From NCBI GenBank assembly GCA_022822125.1, contig JAJECF010000043.1, positions 1 through 64,000 of the forward strand: 64,000 nucleotides of DNA, written 5' to 3'. Each line of letters starts with the position of its first letter. The stretch's first letter is position 1. Shown in pieces: positions 29,922-39,803 of the stretch. The position numbers were made by a program, and so were the translations under genes. The stretch is from Alphaproteobacteria bacterium. GTDB lineage: Bacteria; Pseudomonadota; Alphaproteobacteria; Bin95. Below the pieces are notes generated by a model. It saw only the letters and a program-made list of their open reading frames with translations. It had not been told where the DNA came from and ran no database searches.

Positions 29922-32900
29922 ATGACAGGCAATGGAGCCCCATACCGCATTGGCGTCGATGTGGGCGGCACCTTCACCGACTTCGTGCTCCGCGACGAGG
30001 AGACCGGCCGCGTTGCGGTCCACAAGGTTCCCTCCACGCCCGCAGACCCGTCCGAAGCGGTCCGGAACGGCCTGCCGGCGCTGCTCGAAAAGGCCGGAGC
30101 GGGCCCGGCCGGCATAGGGCAGCTTCTCCACGCGACGACGGTCGCGACCAACGCGATCATCCAGCGGCGCGGGGCGAAAACGGCGCTGATTACCACGCGC
30201 GGCTTCCGCGACGTGCTCATTCTCGGCCGCCAGAAGCGCTACGAGACCTATGACCTGCATATGCGGAAACCGGACCCGCTGATTCCGCGCGAGCGCATCT
30301 TCGAGGTGAGGGAGCGGGTGAGCTTCGAGGGGGAGGTGCTGGAGCCGCTCGACGAGGACGAGCTTGCGCCAGTGCTGGAGCGCATCGCGGAGGGCGGCTA
30401 CGAAGCGGTCGCGGTCGCCCTGCTGCACGCCTATGCCAATCCCGCGCATGAGCGGGCCGTCGGCAGGGCCGTCGCCGCGCGCCTGCCGGGGGCGGCGCTC
30501 AGCCTGTCGGTCGATGTCTCGCCGAAGCTTCGCGAATACGAACGCGCCAACACCACGGCGGCGAACAGCTTCGTGAAGCCTCTGGTCGGCGCTTATGTGC
30601 GGCGGCTCGCGGAGGATTTCGCCTCTGCCGGCTCGGGCGCCGAACTCTCGATCATGCAGTCGAACGGCGGGCTCGTCTCGCCGGCGCTGGCGGGCGAATA
30701 CCCGGTGCGCATCGTCGAGAGCGGCCCCGCCGCCGGCGTGCTGCTTGCGGGGCAGATCGGGCGGGACATCGGCGCGGACCGTGTGCTCAGCTTCGACATG
30801 GGGGGCACCACGGCCAAGCTCGGGGCCATAGACGGGGGCGAGCCGGCGATTGCGCCGGTTTTCGAAGTCGATCCGGTCAGGTTCAAGAAGGGCTCGGGCC
30901 TGCCGATCAACGTGCCGGCCGTCGAGCTTGTCGAGATCGGCGCGGGCGGCGGCTCCATCGCCGAGGCCGTGGACGGCGCCATCCGGGTCGGCCCGGAAAG
31001 CGCAGGCGCAGACCCCGGCCCCGCCTGTTACGGCATGGGCGGCCGGCGGCCCACGGTAACGGACGCCAACCTGGCGCTCGGCTACCTCAATCCCGCCTAT
31101 TTCAACGGCGGCGCAATGGCGCTCGACCCGGAAGCGGCCGAAGCGGCGCTTCGCAGCCATGTCGCGGAGCCGCTCGGCCTGTCCGTGGCGGAGGCCGCCT
31201 GGGGCGTCCACCTGGTCGCGACCGGCAATATGGAGCATGCGCTGCGCGTCGTTTCGGTGGAGCGCGGCCGCGACCCGCGCAAATACGCTCTCGTGGCGTT
31301 CGGCGGCGCGGGGCCGTTGCATGCGGCCAGGATCGCGCGGACGCTCGGCGTCGGCCGGGTCGTGGTGCCGAAGGCGGCGGGCGTCGGCTCGGCCGTCGGC
31401 ATGCTGGCGGCGGAGAGCCGGCTGGACGCATCCGTGACCCGCCTGCTGCGCCTCGACGACGCGGCGCCCGGGGACATCGCCGCCATCTATGCCGGGTTGG
31501 AGGCGCGGCTGAAGGAGGACCTTGCCCGCCTGCCCGGCAGCCTGGAGCCCGAGTTCCGCCGCTTTGCCTATATGCGTCACACCGGCCAGGGCTTTGAAAT
31601 TCATGTGGATCTGCCGGCGGGCAGGATCGACGAGGGGTTCGCCGCCGCCTGCGAGGCCGCCTTCCGTGCCGCCTACAGGGCCCGTTACCACACGGAGGAC
31701 CCGACAAGCGCGGTAGAGGGCGTCGATTGGGCGCTTGCCGCCGTTGTGCCGAACGCCCGCGCCTCCTCCGCCGATGAGCCGGACGGGGCGCCGGGCGGGG
31801 AGCCGCCGACCGTCAGGCAGGCCTGGTTCCCGGAGTCGGGCGGCATGGCGCAAGCGGCGGTCTGGCGGCGCGAGGCCATCGGACCGGACGCCGTCATCGA
31901 AGGACCGGCGATCGTGGAGGATGCCGAGGCGACGACTGTCGTCCCGCCGGGGGACCGCGCGAGGCTCGGACCCGGCGGCCACCTGCTGATCGATATCGAA
32001 CGGGCCGCGGCCGGACAGGATGCGGAAGACCGCGCACAGCCGGCCGGCGCAGCCCTCGACCCCGTCGCCTTCACCGTCATCTGGAACGCCGTCGTCTCCA
32101 TCGCCGAGGAGCTCGGCACCACCATGCGGCACACCGCCTTCAGCGAGGCGGTGCGCGAGGGCGACGACTTCTCGACGGCCGTGTTCGATGCGAAAGGCCG
32201 GATGATTGCGCAGGGCAATTTCTCGCCGGGGCATCTGGGCTCCATGCCCTTCGTCATCCGGCATGCCACCGAGGTCTATCCGCCCGAAACGCTGAAGCCC
32301 GGCGACAGCATCCTGATGAACGACAGCTGGATGGGGTCCGGCCATTTTCCGGACTTCTTCCAGGTGATGCCGGTATTCGAGGAAGGGGAGCTGCTGGGCT
32401 ATGTGGCGGCTTCGGCCCACCAGATGGATGTGGGCGGCGCGGCGCCCGGCTCGCAGAAGGTCCACGGCGTGACGGAGGCCTTCCAGGAGGGCTTCCGCAT
32501 CCTGCCCGTGCGCTTCTGCCGGGAGGGCGAGATCGACCGCGACATCCTCTCGATGGTGCTCGCCAACACGCGCGTGCCGGACAAGGTGCGCGGCGACGTG
32601 ATGGCGCAGCACACCGCGAACCTGACCGCCGCCGAACGCTTCCGCCAGCTTTTCCGGGACCACGGCCGGCCCGTTGTCGAGCAGGCTTTCGACGACATTC
32701 TGGACCGTAGCGAAGCCCGCATGCGCGCCGCGCTAGCGCGGGTGCCGCCGGGCACCTACAGCTTCGACGACCGCATGGACGATTACGGGCCCGGCACGGC
32801 GCCGATCCATTTCGGCGTCGATATCACCTTCGCCGAAGGGCCGGAGGGCGCGGAGGTGACGGTCGATTTCTCCCGCTCCTCGGACCAGGTGCCGGCCGCC

Positions 32901-33635
32901 ATCAACAGCTATATCAACTACACCCGCGCCTACACCTATTTCGCGGTCAAGGTGTTCTGCGACCCGTTCAGCCCGCAGAATGCCGGCGCGATGCGGCCGA
33001 TAAGGCTGGTGGCGCGGGAGGGCAGCTTCTTCAATCCGAAATTCCCCGCCCCGTCGGGAGGCCGGGCCGCGCTGCAGGTCCGCATTTTCGACACCATCAA
33101 CGGCGCGATGGCCGAGGCCATGCCGGAGCGCGCGATGGGCGCCTTCAGCCACTGGTCCAACCCCAATATCGGCGGCATCGACGACCGCACGGGTAAGCCC
33201 TACGTCTTCTACGACCTGATCCTGGCGGGTTATGGCGGCCGGGCGGACAGCGACGGGCCGGAGGGGCTGAGCCCGGTGATGAACTGCTCCAACATCCCGG
33301 TGGAAGTGCATGAAACCAATCTGCCGGTGCTGATCCACAGGCTGGAATTGCTGGACGGCACCGGCGGCGCAGGGCGGCACAAGGGCGGCAGCGGCCTGCG
33401 CAAGGATATCGAACTGCTGGCCGGCGAAGGCGTGCTCACCCTGCTCGGCGACCGGCATGAGAGCCAGCCCTGGGGCGTGTTCGGCGGCGAGCCCGGCGCG
33501 CTCGGAGAGACGGTGCTGAACCCGGACGGCAATGGCGAGCGGCTCGGCTCCAAGGAAATCCGCACACTCAAGCGCGGCGACGTGCTGAGCATCCGCACAA
33601 GCGGCGCCGGCGGCTACGGGCGCGCGGAGGAGTAG
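29922..33635 (+). CDS. fused HyuA-HyuB protein (5-oxoprolinase / N-methylhydantoinase family)
   Basis: 1237 aa from ATG 29922. Residues 1-about 690 are HyuA-like: YRIGVDVGGTFTDFVL at the start (ATP-binding fold), ATNAIIQRRGAKTALITTRGFRD, and a central VLSFDMGGTTAKLG. Residues about 713-1237 are HyuB-like: PVAFTVIWNAVVSIAEELGTTMRHTAFSEA, SGHFPDFFQVMPVF, IPVEVHETNLPVLI. The A and B parts are usually separate in bacteria and fused in 5-oxoprolinase of eukaryotes and many proteobacteria. The reaction is ATP-dependent hydrolysis of 5-oxoproline or an N-methylhydantoin. The neighbouring SDR and the distant hydantoinase do not decide the substrate. Could also act on an analogue such as a hydantoin or acetophenone-like molecule. 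Confidence 0.88.
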   Translation: MTGNGAPYRIGVDVGGTFTDFVLRDEETGRVAVHKVPSTPADPSEAVRNGLPALLEKAGAGPAGIGQLLHATTVATNAIIQRRGAKTALITTRGFRDVLILGRQKRYETYDLHMRKPDPLIPRERIFEVRERVSFEGEVLEPLDEDELAPVLERIAEGGYEAVAVALLHAYANPAHERAVGRAVAARLPGAALSLSVDVSPKLREYERANTTAANSFVKPLVGAYVRRLAEDFASAGSGAELSIMQSNGGLVSPALAGEYPVRIVESGPAAGVLLAGQIGRDIGADRVLSFDMGGTTAKLGAIDGGEPAIAPVFEVDPVRFKKGSGLPINVPAVELVEIGAGGGSIAEAVDGAIRVGPESAGADPGPACYGMGGRRPTVTDANLALGYLNPAYFNGGAMALDPEAAEAALRSHVAEPLGLSVAEAAWGVHLVATGNMEHALRVVSVERGRDPRKYALVAFGGAGPLHAARIARTLGVGRVVVPKAAGVGSAVGMLAAESRLDASVTRLLRLDDAAPGDIAAIYAGLEARLKEDLARLPGSLEPEFRRFAYMRHTGQGFEIHVDLPAGRIDEGFAAACEAAFRAAYRARYHTEDPTSAVEGVDWALAAVVPNARASSADEPDGAPGGEPPTVRQAWFPESGGMAQAAVWRREAIGPDAVIEGPAIVEDAEATTVVPPGDRARLGPGGHLLIDIERAAAGQDAEDRAQPAGAALDPVAFTVIWNAVVSIAEELGTTMRHTAFSEAVREGDDFSTAVFDAKGRMIAQGNFSPGHLGSMPFVIRHATEVYPPETLKPGDSILMNDSWMGSGHFPDFFQVMPVFEEGELLGYVAASAHQMDVGGAAPGSQKVHGVTEAFQEGFRILPVRFCREGEIDRDILSMVLANTRVPDKVRGDVMAQHTANLTAAERFRQLFRDHGRPVVEQAFDDILDRSEARMRAALARVPPGTYSFDDRMDDYGPGTAPIHFGVDITFAEGPEGAEVTVDFSRSSDQVPAAINSYINYTRAYTYFAVKVFCDPFSPQNAGAMRPIRLVAREGSFFNPKFPAPSGGRAALQVRIFDTINGAMAEAMPERAMGAFSHWSNPNIGGIDDRTGKPYVFYDLILAGYGGRADSDGPEGLSPVMNCSNIPVEVHETNLPVLIHRLELLDGTGGAGRHKGGSGLRKDIELLAGEGVLTLLGDRHESQPWGVFGGEPGALGETVLNPDGNGERLGSKEIRTLKRGDVLSIRTSGAGGYGRAEE

Positions 33636-33702
33636 GGCGAGGGTCATTGCGCCCGGCCGGCGCGGGCTTGACACAGGCCGGACCATGGTAAACTGGGAGA
33701 GT

Positions 33703-33735
33703 GAAAGGGCGGCTTCCTCCGGAGGCCGCCCTTTC
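33703..33735. terminator. hairpin between convergent genes, possible bidirectional terminator
   Basis: GAAAGGGCGGC (33703-33713) and GCCGCCCTTTC (33725-33735) form a perfect 11-bp stem around an inner CTCCGGAG palindrome. The arms end in AAA/TTT but no long T-run follows. A terminator between convergent genes is the simplest reading. A processed small RNA hairpin is the alternative because TTGACA/TAAACT lie just upstream. Confidence 0.45.
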
Positions 33736-33787
33736 GAGTCGCCAGTGGACGGAGACCCGTGAGATATGCCGGAACCGGAGGAAGATC

Positions 33788-33823
33788 ATGCGCCACCTGC
33801 ATGCGGATCATGACATCCCATGA
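33788..33823 (+). CDS. possible 11-residue short ORF (MRHLHADHDIP)
   Basis: ATG 33788 follows the strong sequence GGAGGAAG (33777-33784) at 3 bp distance and reads 11 codons to TGA 33821-33823: MRHLHADHDIP, with three His and two Asp. The ribosome-binding site is better than those of many genuine genes here. It overlaps the first two CATGACA units. It could be a leader peptide or an accident of the repeat. No function is assigned. Confidence 0.25.
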   Translation: MRHLHADHDIP

Positions 33824-33877
33824 CATATCGCGCGGGGTCCTGCTGATACGCATGACAAAACATGACATATCATGACA
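33809..33877. repeat. five CATGACA heptamers in 10-bp phase
   Basis: CATGACA begins at 33809, 33819, 33851, 33861 and 33871, so neighbours are 10 bp apart and the central gap is 32 bp (about three helical turns). The units lie on one face of the DNA, as for a protein array. Positions 33857-33877 are the exact reverse complement of 56262-56282. Confidence 0.7.
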
Positions 33878-33948
33878 TGTTCAATCTATGTTCCCATCCG
33901 GCGGCAGGCGTGCGGCTGGAATGCGATCCAACGGGAACGGATCGCGCT

Positions 33949-35514
33949 CTACCGCCCGCGCCCCGCCGCCCGGAAGGCCCACTGCACTGCCGCGCCCTCC
34001 GCGCCGGTGCGGCCTTCCACGAGGATCGCCTGGGTGTTGCGGCGGCGGCCGTCGCCGAGATAGATGCTGGGGCCGAGGGCGAGGCGGCCGCCGGCGGCGC
34101 TGAAGCGCCATTCCTGGCGGCCCGGAAGCATCACCTGCACCGAGCCGGGCTCCAGCCGCGCCTCCACATCGGGGTGGAGGTGGAAACGCAGGCTGAAGGG
34201 CCAGCCGGCGTCGCCTTCCAGAAGGTCCTCGCCGCGCAGGTCCCCGCCCTGGCGCATGAGATAGAGCCGTCGGCGGTGGACGAGGCCGAAGGGCGCGGCG
34301 TAGCCGTCATGGCTGAGATCCAGCCAGAGGCCGCCCTCGGCTTCCGTGCGCCGCGCCTCGACATTGAGCCCGCCTGCGCGCACGCCGCCGCCCTCGTCGA
34401 TCTCCAGGGCATGCACGTCGTCCACCGTCAGCGTGGAGTGCGCGGCGGTGGCCCGCGCCAGCTCGTTCCAGGGCCGGGAGCCGTCCGCCGGTGCGCCGCA
34501 ATTGACCACAATGCGCTGCGTCCCGTCGCTGAACTCCATGGCGAGGGGGCTCGAATGGCCGCCCAGGTCGAAGCCCTTTGCGGTCGGCAGGCCGCTGTCC
34601 ACCAGAACCAGCGTCCGCCCTGCCTGGAGCCGGTCATAGCCGGCCTCGATGCTGCGCGTCGGCGGGCGGGCGAGGCGGTCCACGCGCGCGAGCGTCAGAT
34701 CGACCGTTTCGCTCTCCAATTCGTGCCCGCCATGGAAGCAGGCGAGCCGCTTGTCGCCATGGCGAAAGAAGGCGAGCGGCGGGCCGGCGTCGCGGAGGGC
34801 GTCGGCGAGGCGCTCCGGGGGCGCGATGCCGGCCGCGCGCAGGAGGCCCTGGATCTCGATCAGCCGGCGCAGCGCCGACAATTGCGCCACCGGATTGCGC
34901 GAGCGGTGGAAGCCGTCGGCGAAGAATTGCTCGTCCAGCGCGCGCTCGATCCGGCGCAGCAGCGTCCCCGGCTGTTGCCCGAAGGCGATGGCCGCTGCAA
35001 GCGCGCCGGCCAGCGCGGCAAGGCGCGGCGCGCCCTCCGGCGCCGCCTCGGCGCCGCGCGCGAGCAGCCGGGCATGCACGGCCATGCCGTCGGAGAGCTG
35101 GGTGCGGAAGAGATCGCCCGCGCTCGCGGCGAAGAACTCGAAACTGCCGAGCCAGGCATAAAGCCGGGCGCCGGCGATGTCTGCGCGCCAGGCCTCGCCG
35201 CGGCCGCTCCGATGCGCGTCGAGCCACAGCAGCACCAGCCGCCTTGCCTCGCGCCGCCCCTGGTCGCCGCCGATGGCGCGCAGATGGCGCAGCCAGTCGA
35301 AGCGGTGCAACTGCAGCGCGGCATCGTCCCGGGGCACCGCCGCCAGCGCTGCCGCCAGTCGCCCGCCGTCATTCAGCAGCGCCTCACCCCGGCCCGAAAC
35401 CCCGGGCCAGAGGTCGCGCGGCGTGAGCGCCAGGCGGCGCGCGCCGCCGCCGGTCCGTCTCGAAAACCCCGCGGGAAACAGCCGACGCCCCGCGAGGCCC
35501 GGCAGGGCGATCAA
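33949..35514 (-). CDS. heparinase II/III-like protein
   Basis: 521 aa from TTG 35514 overlapping the rpe stop as TTGA. The N-terminal two-thirds is an all-helical toroid-like domain ([54 protein letters not shown]). The C-terminal part is a beta-sandwich with [31 protein letters not shown], the conserved heparinase II/III C-domain signature. In alphaproteobacteria this gene typically follows rpe. Such proteins may cleave acidic polysaccharides by beta-elimination, but the bacterial rpe-linked members have no proven substrate. It lacks an obvious signal peptide. Confidence 0.85.
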   Translation of the reverse strand: MIALPGLAGRRLFPAGFSRRTGGGARRLALTPRDLWPGVSGRGEALLNDGGRLAAALAAVPRDDAALQLHRFDWLRHLRAIGGDQGRREARRLVLLWLDAHRSGRGEAWRADIAGARLYAWLGSFEFFAASAGDLFRTQLSDGMAVHARLLARGAEAAPEGAPRLAALAGALAAAIAFGQQPGTLLRRIERALDEQFFADGFHRSRNPVAQLSALRRLIEIQGLLRAAGIAPPERLADALRDAGPPLAFFRHGDKRLACFHGGHELESETVDLTLARVDRLARPPTRSIEAGYDRLQAGRTLVLVDSGLPTAKGFDLGGHSSPLAMEFSDGTQRIVVNCGAPADGSRPWNELARATAAHSTLTVDDVHALEIDEGGGVRAGGLNVEARRTEAEGGLWLDLSHDGYAAPFGLVHRRRLYLMRQGGDLRGEDLLEGDAGWPFSLRFHLHPDVEARLEPGSVQVMLPGRQEWRFSAAGGRLALGPSIYLGDGRRRNTQAILVEGRTGAEGAAVQWAFRAAGRGR

Positions 35515-36179
35515 GGCGCCGCCTCGCGCAGCCGGCTTATGCGCCCGGCGCAGCCCCCGAGCCCGTCCGCAAATACGAAGCTGCCCGCGACCAGCACGTC
35601 GGCGCCGGCGGCGCGCACCTCGGCAGCGGTCTCGTCGGTGATGCCGCCGTCAACCTCCAGGTCGATGGCGCGGCCCGATTCGTCGATGCGGGCCCGGAGC
35701 TGGGCGATCTTGGCGCATTGCGCGCGAAGGAATCCCTGGCCGCCGAAGCCCGGATCGACCGTCATCGCCAGCACGAGGTCGATATCGCCGAGCACGGCAT
35801 CGACGGCCGAAGCCGGCGTGCCGGGATTGAGCGCCACGCCCGCTCGGCGCCCTGCCTGCCTGATCCGCTGCACGCTGCGGTGGAGATGCGGCCCCGCCTC
35901 GGCATGGACGGTCACGATATCCGCTCCGGCGTCGAGGAAGTCGGGGAGCAGCGGCTCCAGCGGCGAGATCATCAGATGGGTGTCGAAGGTCCGGTCCGTC
36001 CGCTTGCGGAGCGCCTTCACCACAGCCGGACCGATGGTGAGATTGGGGACGAAATGCCCGTCCATGACATCGATATGAATATAATCGGCCCCGGCTGCGA
36101 CCAGGCAATCGACAGCGGCCCCGAGCTCCGCAAAGTCGGCGGAGAGTATCGACGGGGCAATCCGCGTTGACCGGCGCAT
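35511..36179 (-). CDS. rpe: ribulose-phosphate 3-epimerase
   Basis: 222 aa from ATG 36179; a much longer open frame upstream is antisense to the MBL gene and rejected. The TIM barrel residues are clear: [24 protein letters not shown] (metal-binding His/Asp), [21 protein letters not shown] and DLEVDGGI. The enzyme interconverts ribulose 5-phosphate and xylulose 5-phosphate in the pentose phosphate or Calvin cycle. It overlaps the heparinase-like gene by 4 bp and is divergent from the MBL gene across 69 bp. Confidence 0.96.
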   Translation of the reverse strand: MRRSTRIAPSILSADFAELGAAVDCLVAAGADYIHIDVMDGHFVPNLTIGPAVVKALRKRTDRTFDTHLMISPLEPLLPDFLDAGADIVTVHAEAGPHLHRSVQRIRQAGRRAGVALNPGTPASAVDAVLGDIDLVLAMTVDPGFGGQGFLRAQCAKIAQLRARIDESGRAIDLEVDGGITDETAAEVRAAGADVLVAGSFVFADGLGGCAGRISRLREAAP

Positions 36180-36248
36180 GCGCAATTGATAGCAGCAGGC
36201 CAGCGGACCATCAATCCGGTGCGCGCCCGTAAACGAAGCGAGAGAGCC

Positions 36249-37157
36249 ATGGCCGCGCCGATTCCGTTTTACCGGGATTTCGATATCGAGCCGGAGCGGG
36301 TCTATGAACTGACGCCGCTTGTGCGCCGCATCACCAGCGCCAATCCGAGCCTCTTCACCTTCAAGGGCACGAATACCTACATTGTCGGCCGGGGCGAGGT
36401 GGCGGTGATCGACCCGGGCCCGGAAGACGCCGCGCATACGGCCGCGATTCTGGACGCGCTCCAGGGCGAGCGCGTCACCCATATCGTCGCGACCCACACC
36501 CACCGTGACCACTCGCCCGGCTGCGCCGCGCTCAAGGAGGCGACCGGCGCGCCGCTTTGCGGCTACGGCCCGCACGGCGTCGGGGCGCGGCGCAACTGGC
36601 CCTTCGACTCGCCCGAAGGCGGCGACATGGGCTTCGACCCCGATATCCGCGTGCCGGACGGCGGGCGCATCGAGGGCCGGGGCTGGACCCTGGAAGCCGT
36701 GTTCACGCCGGGCCACATCTCCAACCATCTCTGCTTCGCGCTGCCGGAGGAGGGCTCGCTGTTCAGCGGCGACCATGTGATGGGCTGGTCCACCTCCATC
36801 GTCTCGCCGCCGGACGGCGACATGGCGCATTACATGGCGAGCCTGCGCAAGGTGCGTGCGCGGACGGAAACGCCCTGGTGGCCGGGGCATGGCCCGCCGA
36901 TCACCGATCCGGGACCGTTCGTCGACGCCTTCATCGCGCACAGGCAGGAGCGCGAGCAGGCGATCCTGGCCTGCCTCGAAGCGGGCGTGACGGTGATCCC
37001 GGATATGGTCCGGCGCATCTATACGGATGTCGATCCGGGGCTGCACCGTGCCGCCGGACGCTCCGTGCTCTCGCATCTGCTGCACATGGTCGAGGACGGC
37101 CGCGCGGCCTGCGGCGACGACCCGCCGGGGCCGGACTCGCGCTATGCCCTGGCGTGA
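36249..37157 (+). CDS. MBL-fold metallo-hydrolase
   Basis: 302 aa from ATG 36249, which follows GAGAG; in-frame ATG 36186 is upstream but the sequence there is not protein-like. The metal site is HTHRDH (His83, His85, Asp87, His88) in [11 protein letters not shown], with GHISNHLCF and FSGDHVMGW supplying further ligands. The C-terminal helical extension after about 210 matches the LACTB2/beta-lactamase-like hydrolase group, which includes RNases and thioesterases. It is upstream of a sirtuin gene on the same strand. Exact substrate unknown. Confidence 0.82.
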   Translation: MAAPIPFYRDFDIEPERVYELTPLVRRITSANPSLFTFKGTNTYIVGRGEVAVIDPGPEDAAHTAAILDALQGERVTHIVATHTHRDHSPGCAALKEATGAPLCGYGPHGVGARRNWPFDSPEGGDMGFDPDIRVPDGGRIEGRGWTLEAVFTPGHISNHLCFALPEEGSLFSGDHVMGWSTSIVSPPDGDMAHYMASLRKVRARTETPWWPGHGPPITDPGPFVDAFIAHRQEREQAILACLEAGVTVIPDMVRRIYTDVDPGLHRAAGRSVLSHLLHMVEDGRAACGDDPPGPDSRYALA

Positions 37158-37194
37158 CCTAAGACTGGATGGCGGGCACAGGGCGGAGGCGGCG

Positions 37195-37944
37195 ATGATG
37201 GACGGCATCGAGCGGCTGAGGGACGCGATCGGCAAGGCGCGGCGCGCGGTGGTGTTCACCGGAGCCGGTATCAGCACCGAGTCCGGCATCCCGGATTTCC
37301 GCAGCCCCGGCGGCGTCTGGGACCGCTACAAGCCGATCATGTTCGACGACTTCATCTCGTCGGAGGAAATGCGGCGCGAGACCTGGCGGCGCAAGATCGA
37401 GACAGACAAGACGATGACGAATGCCCGGCCGAATCGGGGACACCGGGCGGTCGCGGCGCTGGTCGAGCGTGGAATCGTCTCCGCGATCATCACGCAGAAT
37501 ATCGACGGGCTGCACCAGGCCTCGGGGGTACCGGACGACAAGGTGATCGAGTTGCACGGCAATTCGACCTACGCCGCCTGCCTCGACTGCGGCCTCCGGC
37601 ACGAGCTGGACGACATCCTCGCGGCCTTCCGCCGGGACGAGACCCTGCCGCTTTGCAATGCCTGCGGCGGCATGGTGAAGACGGCGACGATTTCCTTCGG
37701 CCAGGCCATGCCGGAAGACGCCATGCGCCGGGCCGAGCTCGAAACGATGGCGGCCGACCTGTTCATCGTCTGCGGCTCGTCGCTGGTGGTCTATCCGGCG
37801 GCGGGCTTCCCGATTGCGGCGAAGCGAAACGGCGCCTTCCTCGCCATCGTCAACCGCGAGCCGACGGACCTCGACCGCTTTGCGGACCTCACTGTGCATG
37901 ACGAGATCGGGGACGCGCTGGGCGGCGCGGTCGGCAACAACTGA
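37195..37944 (+). CDS. Sir2-family NAD-dependent protein deacylase
   Basis: 249 aa from ATG 37195 (or 37198), with GGAGG at 37185-37189. The NAD-binding segment is [18 protein letters not shown] (about 24-41), [12 protein letters not shown] (100-111) holds the nicotinamide pocket, and the catalytic His121 is in IELHGN. The structural zinc uses Cys129, Cys132, Cys154 and Cys157. Sirtuins remove acetyl or other acyl groups from Lys with NAD+, regulating enzymes such as acetyl-CoA synthetase. The stop overlaps pgk by 1 bp (TGATG). Confidence 0.9.
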   Translation: MMDGIERLRDAIGKARRAVVFTGAGISTESGIPDFRSPGGVWDRYKPIMFDDFISSEEMRRETWRRKIETDKTMTNARPNRGHRAVAALVERGIVSAIITQNIDGLHQASGVPDDKVIELHGNSTYAACLDCGLRHELDDILAAFRRDETLPLCNACGGMVKTATISFGQAMPEDAMRRAELETMAADLFIVCGSSLVVYPAAGFPIAAKRNGAFLAIVNREPTDLDRFADLTVHDEIGDALGGAVGNN

Positions 37945-39119
37945 TGGCGGTGCCGACGCTGGACAGGCTCGATGCGGCCGGCCGGACCGTGCTGCTGCGC
38001 GCCGACCTGAATGTGCCCATGCGCGAGGGCCGGGTGGGCGACCGCACGCGCATCGAGCGCACCCTGCCGACGATCCGCGAGCTCACGAGCCGGGGCGCGC
38101 GCGTCGTCGTGCTCTCGCATCTCGGCCGGCCGAAGGGAAAGCCGGAGCCGGACCTCTCGCTGCGCCCGGTGGCGGAGGCGCTGGCCGATGCGCTGGAGGC
38201 GCCGGTGGCCTTCGCGGCCGATGACCCGGCCACGGTAATTGCCGGTCTGCCGACGGGCGGTGTGGTGCTTCTGGAGAACCTGCGCTTCGACCCCGGCGAG
38301 GAAGCGAACGACCCCGCATACGCTGCCCGGCTGGCCACGCTGGGCGACATTTACGTGAACGACGCCTTCTCCGCCGCGCACCGGGCGCATGCCTCCACGG
38401 AGGCGCTGGCGCGGCTGCTGCCGGCGGCGGCCGGGCGGCTGATGCAATGCGAGCTGGAAGCGCTGGAGGCGACCCTCAATGCGCCCGTGCGCCCGTCCGG
38501 CGCGATCGTCGGCGGCGCCAAGGTCTCGACCAAGCTCACCCTGCTCGGCAATCTCTCGGCCCGGGTCGATATGCTCGCCATCGGCGGCGGCATGGCGAAC
38601 ACGTTCCTTCATGCGCAGGGCTACGAAGTGGGCCGCAGCCTCTGCGAGCGCGACATGGCGGAGACGGCGCGCGACATCCTCAATGACGCGGAGCGGTGCG
38701 GCTGCACGGTGGTGCTGCCGGAGGACGCGGTCGTGGCGCCCGCATTCGAAGCCGGCGCGCCGACGGAGGTCGTGGCGGTGGACGAAGTGCCGCCGGACGC
38801 CATGATCCTCGATATCGGCCCCAAGAGCGCCGCCGGGCTGATCGACCGGCTGGGGCTGCTGCGCACCCTGGTCTGGAACGGCCCGCTCGGCGCGTTCGAG
38901 GTGCCGCCCTTCGACCGGGGCACTAACGAGGTGGCGCAGGCGGCGGCCGGCATGAAGGGGCTGCTGACGGTCGCCGGCGGCGGCGACACGGTGGCCGCGC
39001 TCGCCCGGGCCGGCGCGGTCGAGCGGTTCGGCTACGTCTCGACCGCGGGCGGCGCCTTTCTCGAATGGCTGGAAGGCCGGGTGTTGCCCGGCGTGGCGGC
39101 GCTGGAGGCCGTGGCATGA
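37944..39119 (+). CDS. pgk: phosphoglycerate kinase
   Basis: 391 aa. N-terminal [38 protein letters not shown] and [14 protein letters not shown] bind 3-phosphoglycerate. The C-terminal nucleotide half has [18 protein letters not shown] and [11 protein letters not shown]. It converts 1,3-bisphosphoglycerate and ADP to 3-phosphoglycerate and ATP in glycolysis or the reverse. Unusually it is not next to gap in the window but sits between a sirtuin and an aquaporin-family gene. The stop overlaps the channel start as ATGA. Confidence 0.95.
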   Translation: MAVPTLDRLDAAGRTVLLRADLNVPMREGRVGDRTRIERTLPTIRELTSRGARVVVLSHLGRPKGKPEPDLSLRPVAEALADALEAPVAFAADDPATVIAGLPTGGVVLLENLRFDPGEEANDPAYAARLATLGDIYVNDAFSAAHRAHASTEALARLLPAAAGRLMQCELEALEATLNAPVRPSGAIVGGAKVSTKLTLLGNLSARVDMLAIGGGMANTFLHAQGYEVGRSLCERDMAETARDILNDAERCGCTVVLPEDAVVAPAFEAGAPTEVVAVDEVPPDAMILDIGPKSAAGLIDRLGLLRTLVWNGPLGAFEVPPFDRGTNEVAQAAAGMKGLLTVAGGGDTVAALARAGAVERFGYVSTAGGAFLEWLEGRVLPGVAALEAVA

Positions 39120-39784
39120 TCCTTTCCCGACGACTGACCGCGGAATTCGTAGGCACCGCCATGCTGCTCGCCGTGGTGGTCGGCTCCGGCATCATGGGCG
39201 AGACGCTCGCCGGCGGGAACACCGCCATCGCGCTGCTCGGCAACACGATAGCGACAGGCGCCATTCTGGTGGTGCTGATCCTCATCCTCGGGCCCGTCTC
39301 CGGCGCGCATTTCAACCCGGCCGTCACGGTCGCCTTCCTGATGCGGCGCGAGATCGGGCCCGGCGACGCGGCGCTCTATGTCCTCGTGCAGGTGGCGGGC
39401 GGCCTGCTGGGCGTCGCGGTGGCGCACATCATGTTCGAGCAGCCGGAGCTGTTCTTCGCGTCGGCGAAGGAGCGGTCGGGCTTTCCGCAGGCCTTCTCGG
39501 AGGGGGTCGCGGCCTTCGGGCTGGTGTTCACCATCCTGCTCTGCCTGAAGGCCAAATCGGAAGCCGTGGCCTGGGCGGTCGGGCTCTACATCACCGCCGG
39601 CTACTGGTTCACCGCGTCCACCTCTTTCGCCAACCCGGCGGTGACGGTCGCGCGCGCCTTCACCGACACCTTCTCCGGCATCCGCCCGGAAGATGCGCCC
39701 GCCTTCATCCTCGCCCAGTTCGTCGGCGCCGCGCTCGCCGTCGCACTGGCCCGCTATCTGGGCGCGGGGGCAGGGAAGGGATAG
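39116..39784 (+). CDS. aquaporin-family (MIP) channel, AqpS-like
   Basis: 222 aa from ATG 39116 overlapping the pgk stop. Six hydrophobic segments are present. The two NPA motifs are [10 protein letters not shown] (67-69) and [11 protein letters not shown] (173-175). The second NPA is not followed by the Arg of water/glycerol channels: Val176 occupies that position, as in the AqpS type associated with arsenic efflux in Sinorhizobium. That would enlarge the filter and admit larger solutes. It is co-transcribed with pgk. The first gene pairing of this kind suggests a sugar-phosphate or metalloid context, but the solute is unknown. Confidence 0.85.
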   Translation: MILSRRLTAEFVGTAMLLAVVVGSGIMGETLAGGNTAIALLGNTIATGAILVVLILILGPVSGAHFNPAVTVAFLMRREIGPGDAALYVLVQVAGGLLGVAVAHIMFEQPELFFASAKERSGFPQAFSEGVAAFGLVFTILLCLKAKSEAVAWAVGLYITAGYWFTASTSFANPAVTVARAFTDTFSGIRPEDAPAFILAQFVGAALAVALARYLGAGAGKG

Positions 39785-39803
39785 GGGAACGGCCCCGCCG
39801 CTG

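Larger units (their letters stand above)
33636..33948. other. 313-bp convergent intergenic region with hairpin and heptamer array
   Basis: Between the fused HyuA-HyuB gene (plus) and the heparinase-like gene (minus). It contains TTGACA (33668-33673) and TAAACT (33689-33694) with 15-bp spacing, an 11-bp-arm hairpin, a very short frame with a ribosome-binding site, and five CATGACA units (each listed separately). No long gene is present. Confidence 0.6.

Noticed and set aside
33862..36078. A 738-codon plus-strand frame covering the heparinase-like gene
   Set aside because: It is antisense to a clear heparinase/rpe pair and has low-complexity Arg/Ala composition.
36180..37289. Extension of rpe upstream to give a 592-residue protein
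   Set aside because: The extra part is antisense to the MBL gene and does not resemble an Rpe-linked domain. ATG 36179 gives the canonical family start.
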